Source: Bacillota bacterium (lineage in GTDB: Bacteria; Bacillota; Clostridia; Oscillospirales; Ethanoligenentaceae). Taken from it: a DNA stretch of 63,198 bases. Location of the stretch: contig JAEWAE010000066.1 in NCBI GenBank assembly GCA_023391835.1, forward strand, positions 1 to 63,198, written 5' to 3'. Positions within the stretch are counted from its first letter, which is position 1. Each line of letters opens with the position of its first letter. Below, in pieces: positions 8,401 through 16,556 of the stretch. A program made the position numbers and the translations under genes. Below the pieces are notes generated by a model. The model was not told the origin of the DNA. It worked only from the letters and a program-made list of their open reading frames with translations, and made no database searches.

Positions 8401-11400
8401 GCGCGCGCGTATCGGCCGGATCATCGACGGGGCGGACATGGCGGTCTTTTATAATAAACGGCGCAAGCTTTTCCACATCGGCTACGACATGGAAAAAGGC
8501 GCGCTCAGCGACATTTATTACGACCTGCTCATGAGCGAGGCGCGCATGAGCAGCTATTACGCCATTGCCCGGCGGCAGGTGCCCAAGCGCCACTGGGGAG
8601 CGCTTGGCCGCACACTGACCCGGCAGAACGGCTATGTGGGGCTGGTGTCGTGGACGGGCACCATGTTCGAGTTCCTCATGCCCCATCTGCTGCTGCCGGT
8701 CTACGAAGATTCGCTGGCCGCGGAAGCCATGCGTTTCGTGATCTATTGCCAGAAGCGGCGGGTGAAAGAGCGCGGCGTGCCGTGGGGCATTTCGGAAAGC
8801 GGCTTTTACGCCTTCGACGCGGCGCTCAGCTATCAGTATGAGGCCCACGGGGTGCAGAAGCTGGCCCTCAAGCGCGGCATGGATCAGGAACTGGTGGTGT
8901 CGCCCTATTCCACCTTCCTCGCGCTGCCCTTCGACCCGGGCGCAGCGATGAAAAACCTCCGCGCGCTGGAAGACCTGGGCCTATACGGCCGCTGCGGCTT
9001 TTACGAGGCGGTGGATTTCACCCTGCGGCGCACCGAGGGCCACCCGGCCATCGTCAAAAGCTACATGGCCCACCATGTGGGCATGAGCATCGTATCCTGC
9101 GCTAACGCGCTGCTCGACGGCGTCATGCAGAGACGCTTCCTGCGGGATTACGGCATGCGCGCGGCGGTGGATCTGTTGGAGGAACAGATCCCCACCAACG
9201 CGGTGGTGTTCAACGACGTCATCCGCCGCGGCATCCCTGAGAAGCCGGGCCGCAGCCAGTTTGTAAAAGAGTCCTTCGATGCCACCAGCCCCGTCACGCC
9301 GCGGGTGCAGGCGGTCTCCAACGGCGAATCAACCATGGTGCTCACCGACACGGGGGCGTCGTTTTCCATGTTCCGGGGCATAGATCTGACGCGGCGCAGC
9401 ACCGACCTGCTCCGCGACCCCACCGGCATCTATGCCGTGGCACGATTTGACAAAACGACCCTCTCGGCCACCTACGCGCCGGAATTTTCCCCGAGCCGGC
9501 TGACCCGGCGCACGGTGGAATTCCACACCGGCGGGGCGGATTACGGCGCCATCAGCGGGGAATACGGTATCGCCATGCGCGCCTGTCTCCACGGTCGCAT
9601 GCCCTGCGAGGCCCGGTATGTGGAGCTGACAAACTTCACCTCCCGCCGGGTGGAGGCGAGCCTGCTTTTGTATTTTGAACCGACGCTTGCCAAAACGGCC
9701 GACGAAGCCGCCCATCCGGCGTTTTCGCGGCTCTTTCTCAGCGCGGCCTGGCGGGAGGATTTAAAGATGCTCATCTTTTCCCGCCGGCCCCGTGGCAGCG
9801 AGCTGCCCGCCTGTCTGGCCGTGGGGCTGAGTGAGATGGAGGCAAATTTCGATTTCGAATTGGACCGTGCCAAGCTGCTGCGCCGCCCCGAGGGACTCAG
9901 CTCCCTGGAGCAGGCCTTCGACGCGCCGTTTGACAGGGCCACGGGGGCCATGCCCGACGCCGCGGCGGCCCTGCGAGTCAAAATGCCGCTGCCGCCCCGC
10001 GGCAAACGAGGCGTGACGCTGCTGATGGCAGCGGCCAATTCCCCCGACGAGGCCGCTGCCCGGCTGGTGGAAGCCAGACGGGAGGGCTTCCATGAGATAC
10101 TGCGCGGCGCGGCGGGCAAAAATTCCAACGGGTTGGAAAACCGTCTGGCTGCACTGATCCTGCCCCAGATCCTCTTTATGGTGCGCGACGGCGGCGACAA
10201 TACCCCCGAAAAGCAGAAAAACCGCATGGGTCAGACCGGGCTGTGGAGCCTTGGCATTTCGGGGGATTTCCCGCTGATCCTGTTCGAATATAACGACCCG
10301 GCCGATCTGGAGCGGCTGGAGCCCTATATCCGCACCCACCGGGCGCTGCGGCTGCGGGGCATCAGTGCCGATTTGGTCGTCGCCTACCGGGAGGGCGGGG
10401 AATACTCCCGTTCCCGGTATGAGGCGGTGCGCGGCTGTGTGCGGCAAGCGGGGTGCGATTATCTCATCGGCGCACGGGGCGGCATCCATCTGTGCAATCT
10501 CGCCAGCCACCCGGATGCCATCCACACACTGCTCATCGCCACTGCCTGCCACATCGCGGTGGACGGGCAGAAGGCCGAGTTCGAGCCCTACGCCGCCATG
10601 CCGCTGCTGCCCGGTGCGCCCGTTTCCACCGAGCTGCCGGCCGACGCGCTGCGGGTGTTTGCGGGCGGCTTCACAAAAGACGGCTTCGTCATCCCCCATG
10701 GCGGGGAGGTGCCCGCAGCCCCGTGGTGCCACATCCTCTGCCACCAGACATTCGGCACGCTGCTTTCCGACCGGTCGCTGGGCTTCACCTGGGCGGTAAA
10801 TTCCCGCGAAAACAAGCTTACCCCCTGGAGCAACGACCCGGTGACCGACAACCGGGGCGAAATGCTGTTGCTGCGCTGGGGCAGCCGGTGCTTGGATCTG
10901 TGCCGCAACGCCCGGGTGACTTTCCGCCCCGATCAGGCGCGGTATGAGAGCCGGCTGGGAAATCTCACCGCCACGGTGACGGTGCGGGTGCCGGGCAATC
11001 TGCCTGCCAAGGTGGTGGAGCTGGAGCTGCAGAACGCTGGCGCCCAGCCGGCGGAAGTGGAGGCCGCCTATTTCGTCGAGCCGGTGCTGGGGGTCGGCAC
11101 GCTCACCAAACGCCAGATTGCCTTCACCCGGCGGGACGACCTGTTGCTGATGCGAAACCCGTGGGCGGCGGTGAGCGGCATCGCCTTTTTGCTCCCGCCG
11201 GAGGGGCGGGCGGTCTTTATCCAGAGCCGAGCGGCCTTTTTCAGCGGCAGTTGGAAAGAGGCGGCTGGCGATTACGACGGGCCGGATCTGTGCGCCGCCG
11301 CCGTCGTGCCCCGCCGGGTACCGGCTGGGGGCCGGATGACACTGCGCTTTGCCTTGGGCTGGGCGGCGGGGGAGGAGCCGGCTGTGAAGCTGGCCGCGCT

Positions 11401-12916
11401 GGTGCGGCAGGGGAGCCTGCCCGCCGCGCCGGAGCCGCCGTGCCGTATCCGTGTCGCCACACCCGACGCCGCCCTTGACGCGCTGGTAAACGACTGGCTG
11501 CCATGGCAGTTCATGACCTCCCGCATCCTGGGGCGCACGGGCTTTTACCAGTGCGGCGGGGCCTGGGGTTTCCGCGACCAGTTGCAGGATTGCTGTGCCG
11601 CGCTCCTTCTCGACCCGGCGGTGACGCGCGCGCATATCCTGCGTTGCGCGGCCCATCAATTCAAAGCCGGGGATGTGATGCACTGGTGGCATCAGCTGCC
11701 CCCACGGGATGGCGGCGCCCGGGGTGTGCGCACCCGCTGTGCCGACGACATGCTCTGGCTGCCCTACACCGTGTGCGAATATCTCGAAAAGACCGGCGAT
11801 TTTTCCTTGCTGGAAAAGCAGGTGGCCTATCTGGACGGCCCCGAGCTTGAGCCCAGCGAGGAGGACCGGTATTTCGCGCCGCGTCGCAGCGACGAGCGGG
11901 ACAGTGTCTACGGCCACTGTGTACGGGCTGTGGAGCGGGGCCGCAGATGCGGCGAGCATGGGCTGCCGCTCTTCGGCAGCGGGGACTGGAACGACGGTAT
12001 GAATCTGGTGGGTATCGGCGGCAAGGGCGAAAGTGTGTGGATGGCACTCTTCCTGAGCCTGGTGATGGAGCGCTTCGCACCCGTCTGCCGGCGCATGCAT
12101 GAGGACGCCCGGGCGGAGGAGTATGAAAAGGAGGCCGTCCGGCTGCGGGCGGCCGTGGATGAAAAGGCCTGGGACGGGTCGTTTTACCTGCGGGGCTTTT
12201 TCGACGACGGCTCCCCGCTGGGTGGGCGCGCCGCGCCGGAATGCCGTATCGACTTGCTGCCCCAGAGTTTCGCGGAACTGGCCGGCATGCCGGATGCCGC
12301 CCGGCGGAAAGCGGCCCTCGACAGCGCATTGGGAGATCTGGCCGACGAAACGCTGCGCATTGTAAAACTTTTCGCACCGCCGTTTGACGGACGGGGCCGC
12401 AACCCGGGCTATATCCGCTCCTACCCGCCGGGCATCCGGGAAAACGGCGGGCAGTACACTCACGCGGCGGTTTGGCTGGCGCTGGCGCTGCTGCACGCGG
12501 GCCGGGGCGACGAGGGATGGAAAATACTCGAGTGGATCGACCCCGTCCGCCGGGGCGAAAAACGAGAGGACGCCCTGCGCTACCGCACCGAGCCCTATGC
12601 CGTTGTGGCCGACATTTCTTCCAACCGGGCCTGCCGGGGCCGGGGAGGGTGGAGTCTTTACACCGGCGCGGCCGGCTGGTATTACCGTACGGCGGTGGAA
12701 TATCTGCTGGGGCTGCGCATCCGTGCCGATCGGCTGGAGATGGCCCCCTGCCTGCCGGGGGAGTGGCCGGGCTTCTCGGCCGAGGTTGACCTGCGCGGCA
12801 CGCGGGTGCGGCTGACCGTGCGGCGCGGCGGCACCGCAGGGCTCCGGGTGGACGGCAAAGAGGCCGCCTTTGTGCCCCTGGACGGCGGGGATCACATGGC
12901 CGAGCTGTCGGTCTGA
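5468..12916 (+). CDS. Cyclic beta-glucan synthase-type enzyme (GT84-GH94)
   Basis: This 2,482-residue protein is built like NdvB/Cgs cyclic beta-1,2-glucan synthases. The N-terminal part has membrane segments and a glycosyltransferase domain with LTLDADTG near residue 474 and RLHRWIRGDWQ near 620. The C-terminal half is a GH94 phosphorylase-type region, with GAWGFRDQLQD, a GDVMHWWHQLPP segment and DWNDGMN (near 2172-2178) carrying the catalytic Asp. In proteobacteria the enzyme makes and cyclises a beta-1,2-glucan and trims its length. Clostridial homologs are widespread but little studied, so the product is inferred. Start ATG 5468 follows GAGAGGCAGGG; an in-frame extension to 5369 lacks a ribosome binding site. 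It stands alone, divergent from the reductase. No frameshift is visible. Confidence 0.88.
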   Translation: MNETIRSRESVTEAGAAAAKAIPVAGRVRPAGTVRRLKRDLETIRQAYKRLVFARQGVTKAYEWLFDNYYILEREGRLLARELSKLDPLPGGPGGEPAVTAHARSLCEAARGSLDAAAIEAYVAGAQRERDFESCELNAFCPMLRAALIDGAARACGDVPDEERETLFSDAVKTLNFLTTFDFSVIVERQSRVEQIFRTDPAEIYAKMDERTRALYRRRLSAIARRRRMPESEAARMAVALAQAGKTPRERHVGHYLLDRELDRPLPCRRGRVYLTLLWAVPAVLALAAGILLRQPLLAVLLFLPLWEAARPVIDHFILKGVPAAFLPRMELEGTIPPEAPTLVVISALLTSPQKIDFYVRKLEQFYYSNGRGAIQFGLLADFKESRLPEQPEDRAIRNAAVKAVRKLNFRYGSHFCLFLRDRTLSPTQGNFSGWERKRGALIELTRLIRGEATSITTVEGDMAQTRSARFILTLDADTGLLMDDACEMVSAALHPLNAPEIDPERGAVTAGYGILAPRICVDLESAGATPFSRVMAGHGGVTAYDTASGDPYQDLFGEGIFAGKGLVNVEAFGKVLDHSLPENRILSHDILEGCLMRTGFLSDVELPDGFPPRPWPWMERLHRWIRGDWQNLPFLGGRVPGREGDRPTPFGPVSRFKLFDNLRRSVTPVAAMLCMVAAAFEPLGAALTLIAAAVLSAAGPGLWGAVLAVAAGGPSMLSRKYHCKVLPQATNAVVQGVLQFLMLPVQAITAADAVIRALWRNHTGRKLLEWTTAAESEAKSDSGFWRFWPAAVAGIAFLLAAPHPAARVAGALFIVTPFVAWLSGRAAPAAGDDLSDDDRETVRSYMAAMWRYYEDYVGEEDHWLPPDNVQEAPVHAVAHRTSPTNIGLLLLSTLAARDMNLIDSDTLFERVGATVTTLEQLEKWHGHLLNWYDTHTLRPLHPAYVSTVDCGNLLCCLTALSQGLRDYAAESPVCPELRARIGRIIDGADMAVFYNKRRKLFHIGYDMEKGALSDIYYDLLMSEARMSSYYAIARRQVPKRHWGALGRTLTRQNGYVGLVSWTGTMFEFLMPHLLLPVYEDSLAAEAMRFVIYCQKRRVKERGVPWGISESGFYAFDAALSYQYEAHGVQKLALKRGMDQELVVSPYSTFLALPFDPGAAMKNLRALEDLGLYGRCGFYEAVDFTLRRTEGHPAIVKSYMAHHVGMSIVSCANALLDGVMQRRFLRDYGMRAAVDLLEEQIPTNAVVFNDVIRRGIPEKPGRSQFVKESFDATSPVTPRVQAVSNGESTMVLTDTGASFSMFRGIDLTRRSTDLLRDPTGIYAVARFDKTTLSATYAPEFSPSRLTRRTVEFHTGGADYGAISGEYGIAMRACLHGRMPCEARYVELTNFTSRRVEASLLLYFEPTLAKTADEAAHPAFSRLFLSAAWREDLKMLIFSRRPRGSELPACLAVGLSEMEANFDFELDRAKLLRRPEGLSSLEQAFDAPFDRATGAMPDAAAALRVKMPLPPRGKRGVTLLMAAANSPDEAAARLVEARREGFHEILRGAAGKNSNGLENRLAALILPQILFMVRDGGDNTPEKQKNRMGQTGLWSLGISGDFPLILFEYNDPADLERLEPYIRTHRALRLRGISADLVVAYREGGEYSRSRYEAVRGCVRQAGCDYLIGARGGIHLCNLASHPDAIHTLLIATACHIAVDGQKAEFEPYAAMPLLPGAPVSTELPADALRVFAGGFTKDGFVIPHGGEVPAAPWCHILCHQTFGTLLSDRSLGFTWAVNSRENKLTPWSNDPVTDNRGEMLLLRWGSRCLDLCRNARVTFRPDQARYESRLGNLTATVTVRVPGNLPAKVVELELQNAGAQPAEVEAAYFVEPVLGVGTLTKRQIAFTRRDDLLLMRNPWAAVSGIAFLLPPEGRAVFIQSRAAFFSGSWKEAAGDYDGPDLCAAAVVPRRVPAGGRMTLRFALGWAAGEEPAVKLAALVRQGSLPAAPEPPCRIRVATPDAALDALVNDWLPWQFMTSRILGRTGFYQCGGAWGFRDQLQDCCAALLLDPAVTRAHILRCAAHQFKAGDVMHWWHQLPPRDGGARGVRTRCADDMLWLPYTVCEYLEKTGDFSLLEKQVAYLDGPELEPSEEDRYFAPRRSDERDSVYGHCVRAVERGRRCGEHGLPLFGSGDWNDGMNLVGIGGKGESVWMALFLSLVMERFAPVCRRMHEDARAEEYEKEAVRLRAAVDEKAWDGSFYLRGFFDDGSPLGGRAAPECRIDLLPQSFAELAGMPDAARRKAALDSALGDLADETLRIVKLFAPPFDGRGRNPGYIRSYPPGIRENGGQYTHAAVWLALALLHAGRGDEGWKILEWIDPVRRGEKREDALRYRTEPYAVVADISSNRACRGRGGWSLYTGAAGWYYRTAVEYLLGLRIRADRLEMAPCLPGEWPGFSAEVDLRGTRVRLTVRRGGTAGLRVDGKEAAFVPLDGGDHMAELSV

Positions 12917-12946
12917 CCTTTTTAGATGGGAACTGGACAAACCCTC

Positions 12947-12975
12947 TTGACATTCGCATGCGGCTGGTATATACT
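12947..12975 (+). promoter_or_regulatory. Promoter of tRNA-Gly
   Basis: TTGACA at 12947-12952, a 17-bp spacer and TATACT at 12970-12975 form a near-consensus sigma-A promoter ending 21 bases before the tRNA. Confidence 0.9.
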
Positions 12976-12996
12976 AAACGAGCTATACAGCCGTAT

Positions 12997-13072
12997 GCGG
13001 ATGTAGCTCATCTGGTAGAGCGCCACCTTGCCATGGTGGAGGTAGCGGGTCCGAGTCCCGTCATCCGCTCCA
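12997..13072 (+). tRNA. tRNA-Gly (anticodon GCC)
   Basis: A 76-nt cloverleaf can be drawn by hand. The acceptor arms are GCGGATG and CATCCGC, the D loop has AGCTCA...TGGTAGAGC, the anticodon stem CCACC/GGTGG holds loop TTGCCAT, and the T arm is GCGGG-TCCGAGT-CCCGT, with one non-canonical closing pair. The gene encodes the terminal CCA after discriminator T. It has its own promoter and terminator, so it is a single-gene unit. Confidence 0.97.
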
Positions 13073-13115
13073 AAAGCAGACATTTCATACAAGTATGAAA
13101 TGTCTGCTTTTTTGA
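13073..13115 (+). terminator. Terminator of tRNA-Gly
   Basis: A long perfect stem around a short loop, beginning directly after the CCA end, closes with TTTTTT. Confidence 0.92.
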
Positions 13116-13165
13116 CGTGATCGGGATTCGGACTTGACGTTTTGAATCTCGCCATAATGAAGAGA

Positions 13166-13573
13166 TTATGTAATCAAATGTGCAATAATTCCACCAAGAA
13201 AAGCTGAATAATGCGCAATAATTCCACCAAGAATAGCTGAGATTATCATTTTAAGAATATCCCATATCTTGCCGATGCGAGCAATATATTTTTCGTTTTT
13301 CTTTTTTTGAATATAATTATATGCTGCATCATTTAGCGTAATGGAAATAGGTTCAATGTCTCCGGGCTTCCTTTCCACCTGTATTAGGCCCTCCGAAGAA
13401 AGGCAACGCAAAATCTTATCGTATTTGTCAAATGAATAAAATGATTCTTGCTTTGTCACAACACGAAAATCGTCCTGTTTGATTTTATTTGTAGATTTTC
13501 CATTTAAAAATTCTAAAAGCCTCCCTAATAAGGTTTCCATCTCTGATTGAGTAACTAGCCCCACTGGTTTCAT
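13166..13573 (-). CDS. Hypothetical protein, winged-helix-like with hydrophobic C-terminus
   Basis: I do not recognise this 135-residue protein. Residues 1-85 look like a small helical domain of winged-helix type (ESFYSFDKYDKILRCLSSEGLIQVER). A charged stretch (KKKNEKY) then leads into a hydrophobic tail that would anchor in the membrane. The tail is built from an 11-residue repeat (SAILGGIIAHY, SAFLGGIIAHL) that mirrors a 33-bp tandem duplication in the DNA. The gene is clearly AT-richer than its GC-rich neighbours, suggesting recent acquisition. It has its own promoter and AAAGGGG upstream of ATG 13573. Function unknown. Confidence 0.65.
   Translation of the reverse strand: MKPVGLVTQSEMETLLGRLLEFLNGKSTNKIKQDDFRVVTKQESFYSFDKYDKILRCLSSEGLIQVERKPGDIEPISITLNDAAYNYIQKKKNEKYIARIGKIWDILKMIISAILGGIIAHYSAFLGGIIAHLIT
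13180..13245. repeat. 33-bp tandem duplication inside the 135-residue gene
   Basis: Copies start at 13180 and 13213. The first 28 positions match at 26, and the unit length (33 bp, 11 codons) keeps the reading frame. Confidence 0.85.
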
Positions 13574-13621
13574 ATATTACAGCCCCTTTAGCTTTGTTTT
13601 ACCGCTTTCATCTTCGCCCTA

Positions 13622-13650
13622 TGTATACCATAATCTTGAGTGATATGCAA
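13622..13650 (-). promoter_or_regulatory. Promoter of the 135-residue gene
   Basis: On the minus strand TTGCAT (13650-13645) and TATACA (13627-13622) are separated by 17 bp, about 50 bases before ATG 13573. Confidence 0.65.
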
Positions 13651-13781
13651 TAGACTAAGATTCCTTCTTGCGGTACAAGCCGGAACTGACCGCGTATGGA
13701 TACCGGGTGGGAAAAATATCTCTGAAAGAGCAGACCGTGATGTTCCATCGGCTGGGCTGAGGCCCCCGTTGCGGCCGGCAC

Positions 13782-14177
13782 ATGTATGCGGATATTCGGA
13801 GGATGCCGGAGAACCTGAAGGAGCGGGCCCAAAAGCTAAAAACCGATATTCCGGCGGTATGGCTTGCCATGAAAAAGCCGGAAAATCCGGCAGGGGCGAA
13901 GATACTGGCGGGGCTGGCGGTTGCCTACGCGCTGTCCCCCATTGACCGGATCCCGGATTTTATTCCCGTGCTGGGTTATGTCGACGACGTGATCCTGCTG
14001 CCCGCACTGGTGGCGCTCACCATCCGTATGATCCCGCCGGATGTGTTGGATGGGTGCCGCGGGGAGGCAGAGAGGCTTTGGCCGGACGGGAAGCCCGGAA
14101 AATGGTGCTATACGCTGCCGATTGTGAGCGTATGGCTCCTGGTCATATTTTTGGCTGGTAAGGCAATCTGGCATTGA
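13782..14177 (+). CDS. YkvA family (DUF1232) membrane protein
   Basis: This 131-residue protein carries the DUF1232 core (ALSPIDRIPDFIPVLGYVDD, about residues 50-69) followed by a hydrophobic helix (VILLPALVALTIRMI) and a second membrane segment at the C-terminus (TLPIVSVWLLVIFLAG). The family is widespread and has no firmly established role. The start at 13782 lacks a good ribosome binding site. An ATG at 13803 has CGGAGG immediately before it, too close to be ideal, so the start is uncertain by seven codons. The Nudix gene follows 46 bases downstream and may be co-transcribed. Confidence 0.88.
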   Translation: MYADIRRMPENLKERAQKLKTDIPAVWLAMKKPENPAGAKILAGLAVAYALSPIDRIPDFIPVLGYVDDVILLPALVALTIRMIPPDVLDGCRGEAERLWPDGKPGKWCYTLPIVSVWLLVIFLAGKAIWH

Positions 14178-14223
14178 CTGCCGCGGCGGCCGGGTGTGCC
14201 CGGTCGGAAGGAGACATTTACAT

Positions 14224-14742
14224 ATGACGGAAATATGCGATATCTATGACTGCGAGGGCCGCCCCACTGGCGGCACATTTGTACGCGATACGCCGCTGGG
14301 GCCCGGGCAGTATCAGATGGCGGCCAACTTATGGGTCTTTAACCGGCGGGGGCTTATCCTCATCCAGCGCCGGTCGGAAAAAAAGCAGTTTCGGCCGGGC
14401 GTATGGGCCACCCACGGCGGCGGCATGCGCGCCGGCGAGACGGCGCGGCAGGCCTGCGTGCGGGAAGCGCGGGAGGAAATCGGCATCCGGGTCGACCCCG
14501 CCGAGCCGGAATATTTGCTCCGTGACGAGTCGGCCGAAGAACATCTGATCGTCGAAAACTTCATCGTCTGCCGGGAATACGACGTCGAAACGGCCGTGCT
14601 TCAGCGGGAAGAGGTCAGCGCTCTGCGCTGGGCCTCCCCTGCGGAAATCCGGCAGCTGCAGCGGCAGGGTCGCTTTTTCAACTATCTCCACTTCGACCGG
14701 GTGGAAAGCTATGTGACCCGTCACACCCGGGCCTGCGGCTGA
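14224..14742 (+). CDS. Nudix hydrolase
   Basis: This 172-residue hydrolase of nucleoside diphosphate derivatives shows a full Nudix box starting at GGGMRAGET, about residue 65, and ending in REAREEIGI, with the metal-binding Glu residues intact. The flanking sequence (GPGQYQMAANLWVFNRRGLILIQRRS) resembles the isopentenyl-diphosphate-isomerase-like or YfcD-like subgroup, but the substrate cannot be read from sequence. AAGGAG lies 11 bases before ATG 14224. An upstream in-frame start at 14194 is less well placed. The gene ends nine bases before the convergent ComEA-like gene. Confidence 0.93.
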   Translation: MTEICDIYDCEGRPTGGTFVRDTPLGPGQYQMAANLWVFNRRGLILIQRRSEKKQFRPGVWATHGGGMRAGETARQACVREAREEIGIRVDPAEPEYLLRDESAEEHLIVENFIVCREYDVETAVLQREEVSALRWASPAEIRQLQRQGRFFNYLHFDRVESYVTRHTRACG

Positions 14743-14751
14743 CGGCGTGCC

Positions 14752-15258
14752 CTATACGGTGGCATAGGGGCGGATTTTGGCCAGCGTGGCCGCGCCGATG
14801 CCCTTGACGTTATCCAGCTCGTCCACGCTCTTGAATGGGCCGTTGGCGGCGCGGTAATCAACGATGCGCCCGGCGATGACATCCCCCACGCCCGGCAGGG
14901 CGGCGAGCTCCTCTGCCGTGGCGGTGTTGATGTGGATGGGGAAAGACACCGCCACAGAGGCGGTGTGGGACGAGCTGTGGGAAGATTTGGACGAAGCGGC
15001 GGAGGGGGCCGGTACGGCGGAGGCCACGGCGGATGAGCCGCCCGCCGCGCTGATCGGCGCAGCGGAGTCGGCGGGGCTTGCTTCACTTGAGGAGGCGGTG
15101 GCCGGCAGCGTGCCCGATACGCCCGCCCCCGACGAGGCGGCGACCGTCAGCGCAGCCTGCCCGTAGGGCGGCTGGGTGTGGAAGTTATAAAACACCATGG
15201 TCCCGCAGAATACGGCCGTGAGCGCCGCCATCATGAGCACGAACCGCCGGGAGTTCAT
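14752..15258 (-). CDS. ComEA-like helix-hairpin-helix protein
   Basis: This 168-residue protein has an N-terminal membrane anchor (residues 5-24), a long low-complexity Ser/Ala/Pro linker (about 40-108) and a C-terminal double helix-hairpin-helix domain (INTATAEELAALPGVG... and VDELDNVKGIGAATLAKI). This is the layout of ComEA, the DNA receptor for natural transformation, which holds double-stranded DNA outside the membrane. The usual SLBB domain is missing, so this is a short form. No other competence genes are in the window, so a role in DNA uptake is inferred. GGAGGGG lies about seven bases before ATG 15258. Confidence 0.85.
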   Translation of the reverse strand: MNSRRFVLMMAALTAVFCGTMVFYNFHTQPPYGQAALTVAASSGAGVSGTLPATASSSEASPADSAAPISAAGGSSAVASAVPAPSAASSKSSHSSSHTASVAVSFPIHINTATAEELAALPGVGDVIAGRIVDYRAANGPFKSVDELDNVKGIGAATLAKIRPYATV

Positions 15259-15335
15259 TGCGACCGCCCCTCCGTGTTTCCGAATTTTTCCTCATCATAG
15301 CACAGCCGGCCGGGCCGTGCAAGGCGGAAACCGAC

Positions 15336-15375
15336 AAAAAACGCCCCCGCATGGATTAAAAGCCGTGCGGGGGCG
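15336..15375 (-). terminator. Terminator downstream of the polysaccharide deacetylase gene
   Basis: A perfect 10-bp GC-rich stem (15342-15351 with 15366-15375) is followed on the minus strand by TTTTTT. Confidence 0.85.
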
Positions 15376-15396
15376 AAAATGCGACAGGCGGTTTTT

Positions 15397-15435
15397 CAAG
15401 AGGGGACGCACCCGCTATCGGCGCGTCCCCTCTTG
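15397..15435. repeat. 13-bp perfect inverted repeat
   Basis: Arms CAAGAGGGGACGC (15397-15409) and its complement (15423-15435) lie eight bases after the deacetylase stop. On the minus strand the stem is followed by AAAAACC rather than T, so it is a 3'-end stem-loop acting ahead of the true terminator at 15336-15375. Confidence 0.75.
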
Positions 15436-15443
15436 AAAACGTG

Positions 15444-16364
15444 TTACGACGGTCTATACTGGGCGCCGGGAATGTTCAGCCCTTTGCTGAGCACAGAAAA
15501 AGTATACCCCATCTGTTTGAGTTGGGGGATCAGGGTGGGCATCGCTTCCACCGTGGTCTTTTTGATGTCGTGGCAAAGCACCACCGACTGCTTCTGGTTC
15601 TTGATTTCCGCGAGGATATGCGAAATCACTTCGGCGCTGCTCTCGACCCGGCCGTCCGAGTCATGGTCGTAGGCATTCCAGTCGAAATACTGGATGCCCA
15701 TGGCCGTCACCTGAGGCGCCACCTGCGACATGATGTGCGGGTCGTAATGAAAGCTGACCGTGTTGTTGGTGCCTCCGGGGAAACGGCAGATGCTGGGCGC
15801 CACGCCCAGAAGGTCGGTGAGACGATCCTTGAGTTTATTGAAATCGGCAAAAAAATTGTCGGTGCTGGCATAAATATATTTGTAATCGTGCGTCCAGGAA
15901 TGGATGCCTACGCTGTTGCCGCTGGCGTATTCGCGCTTGACGATATCGGGGTATTGCTCCACATTGGTGCCCACAACAAAAAAGGTGGCGTGCACGCCGT
16001 TCTGCTCGAGGGTATCCAGCAGGGAGGAGGTGTAGACGGAGGGGCCGTCGTCGAAGGTCAGGTAAATGACCTTCGATTTCTGGCTGAGCTTCATGTTCTT
16101 GATGTCCTGCATCTGGCTCTGGAGCGACTCGTACTTTTTCTGCAGATCACCCATCTGGGATTGCAGCTGGCTGTTGATCTGCTTTTCGTGGTTGAGGTCC
16201 GATTCCATATTGCGGAACTGCTCCGACTGGCTGGAGCCGCCCATCTGGTCGATCTGGCGGGTCAGGTTGTTGCCGCGCACCAGCTCGAACACAACGAGTA
16301 CGCACAGGGCCACAAAAATTGCCACCACGCATGTGAAGGCGGCCGGGAATAGATGCTTTTTCAT
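15444..16364 (-). CDS. Polysaccharide deacetylase (CE4), membrane-anchored
   Basis: This 306-residue enzyme has an N-terminal membrane helix (about residues 8-28), a Gln-rich coiled coil (about 35-92) and a NodB-type deacetylase domain. Its motifs are TFDDGPS (Asp-Asp near 104-105), HSWTHD (metal-binding His pair), RFPGG and LCHD. The family removes N-acetyl groups from peptidoglycan or other surface glycans on the outer face of the membrane, and the coiled coil probably holds the catalytic domain away from it. An AAAGGATG ribosome binding site precedes ATG 16364. It is a single-gene unit with two downstream stem-loops. Confidence 0.93.
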   Translation of the reverse strand: MKKHLFPAAFTCVVAIFVALCVLVVFELVRGNNLTRQIDQMGGSSQSEQFRNMESDLNHEKQINSQLQSQMGDLQKKYESLQSQMQDIKNMKLSQKSKVIYLTFDDGPSVYTSSLLDTLEQNGVHATFFVVGTNVEQYPDIVKREYASGNSVGIHSWTHDYKYIYASTDNFFADFNKLKDRLTDLLGVAPSICRFPGGTNNTVSFHYDPHIMSQVAPQVTAMGIQYFDWNAYDHDSDGRVESSAEVISHILAEIKNQKQSVVLCHDIKKTTVEAMPTLIPQLKQMGYTFSVLSKGLNIPGAQYRPS

Positions 16365-16524
16365 TTGCCGTTCATCCTTTATGTATATTCGGATACTGCG
16401 GCGTGGATCATCACCGCCTCTCTATTATAGCGGATTTTGGCGTGCTTTTTTCACGCCCGGAAGAAATTTAGCCGCATTGAAATGAAAATGTTACCATTGT
16501 GCAACCATCTTCACAGATTGACCA

Positions 16525-16550
16525 AGCCCCGCCGACGGATCGGCGGGGCT
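16525..16550 (-). terminator. Hairpin after the CNNM/CBS gene
   Basis: A perfect 11-bp GC-rich stem around CGGA starts seven bases after the stop codon. The T-tract on the minus strand is short (CTTGG), so termination strength is uncertain. Confidence 0.6.
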
Positions 16551-16556
16551 GACACT

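Noticed and set aside
5327..12940. Very long minus-strand frames (up to 1,059 codons) opposite the glucan synthase gene
   Set aside because: GC-rich coding DNA leaves long open antisense frames. Their translations are Arg/Pro/His-rich with no motifs, while the plus frame shows intact GT84 and GH94 motifs throughout.
12922..13155. Minus-strand frame of 77 codons over tRNA-Gly
   Set aside because: GADDGTRTRYLHHG is the typical antisense translation of a tRNA; the tRNA with its own promoter and terminator explains the DNA.
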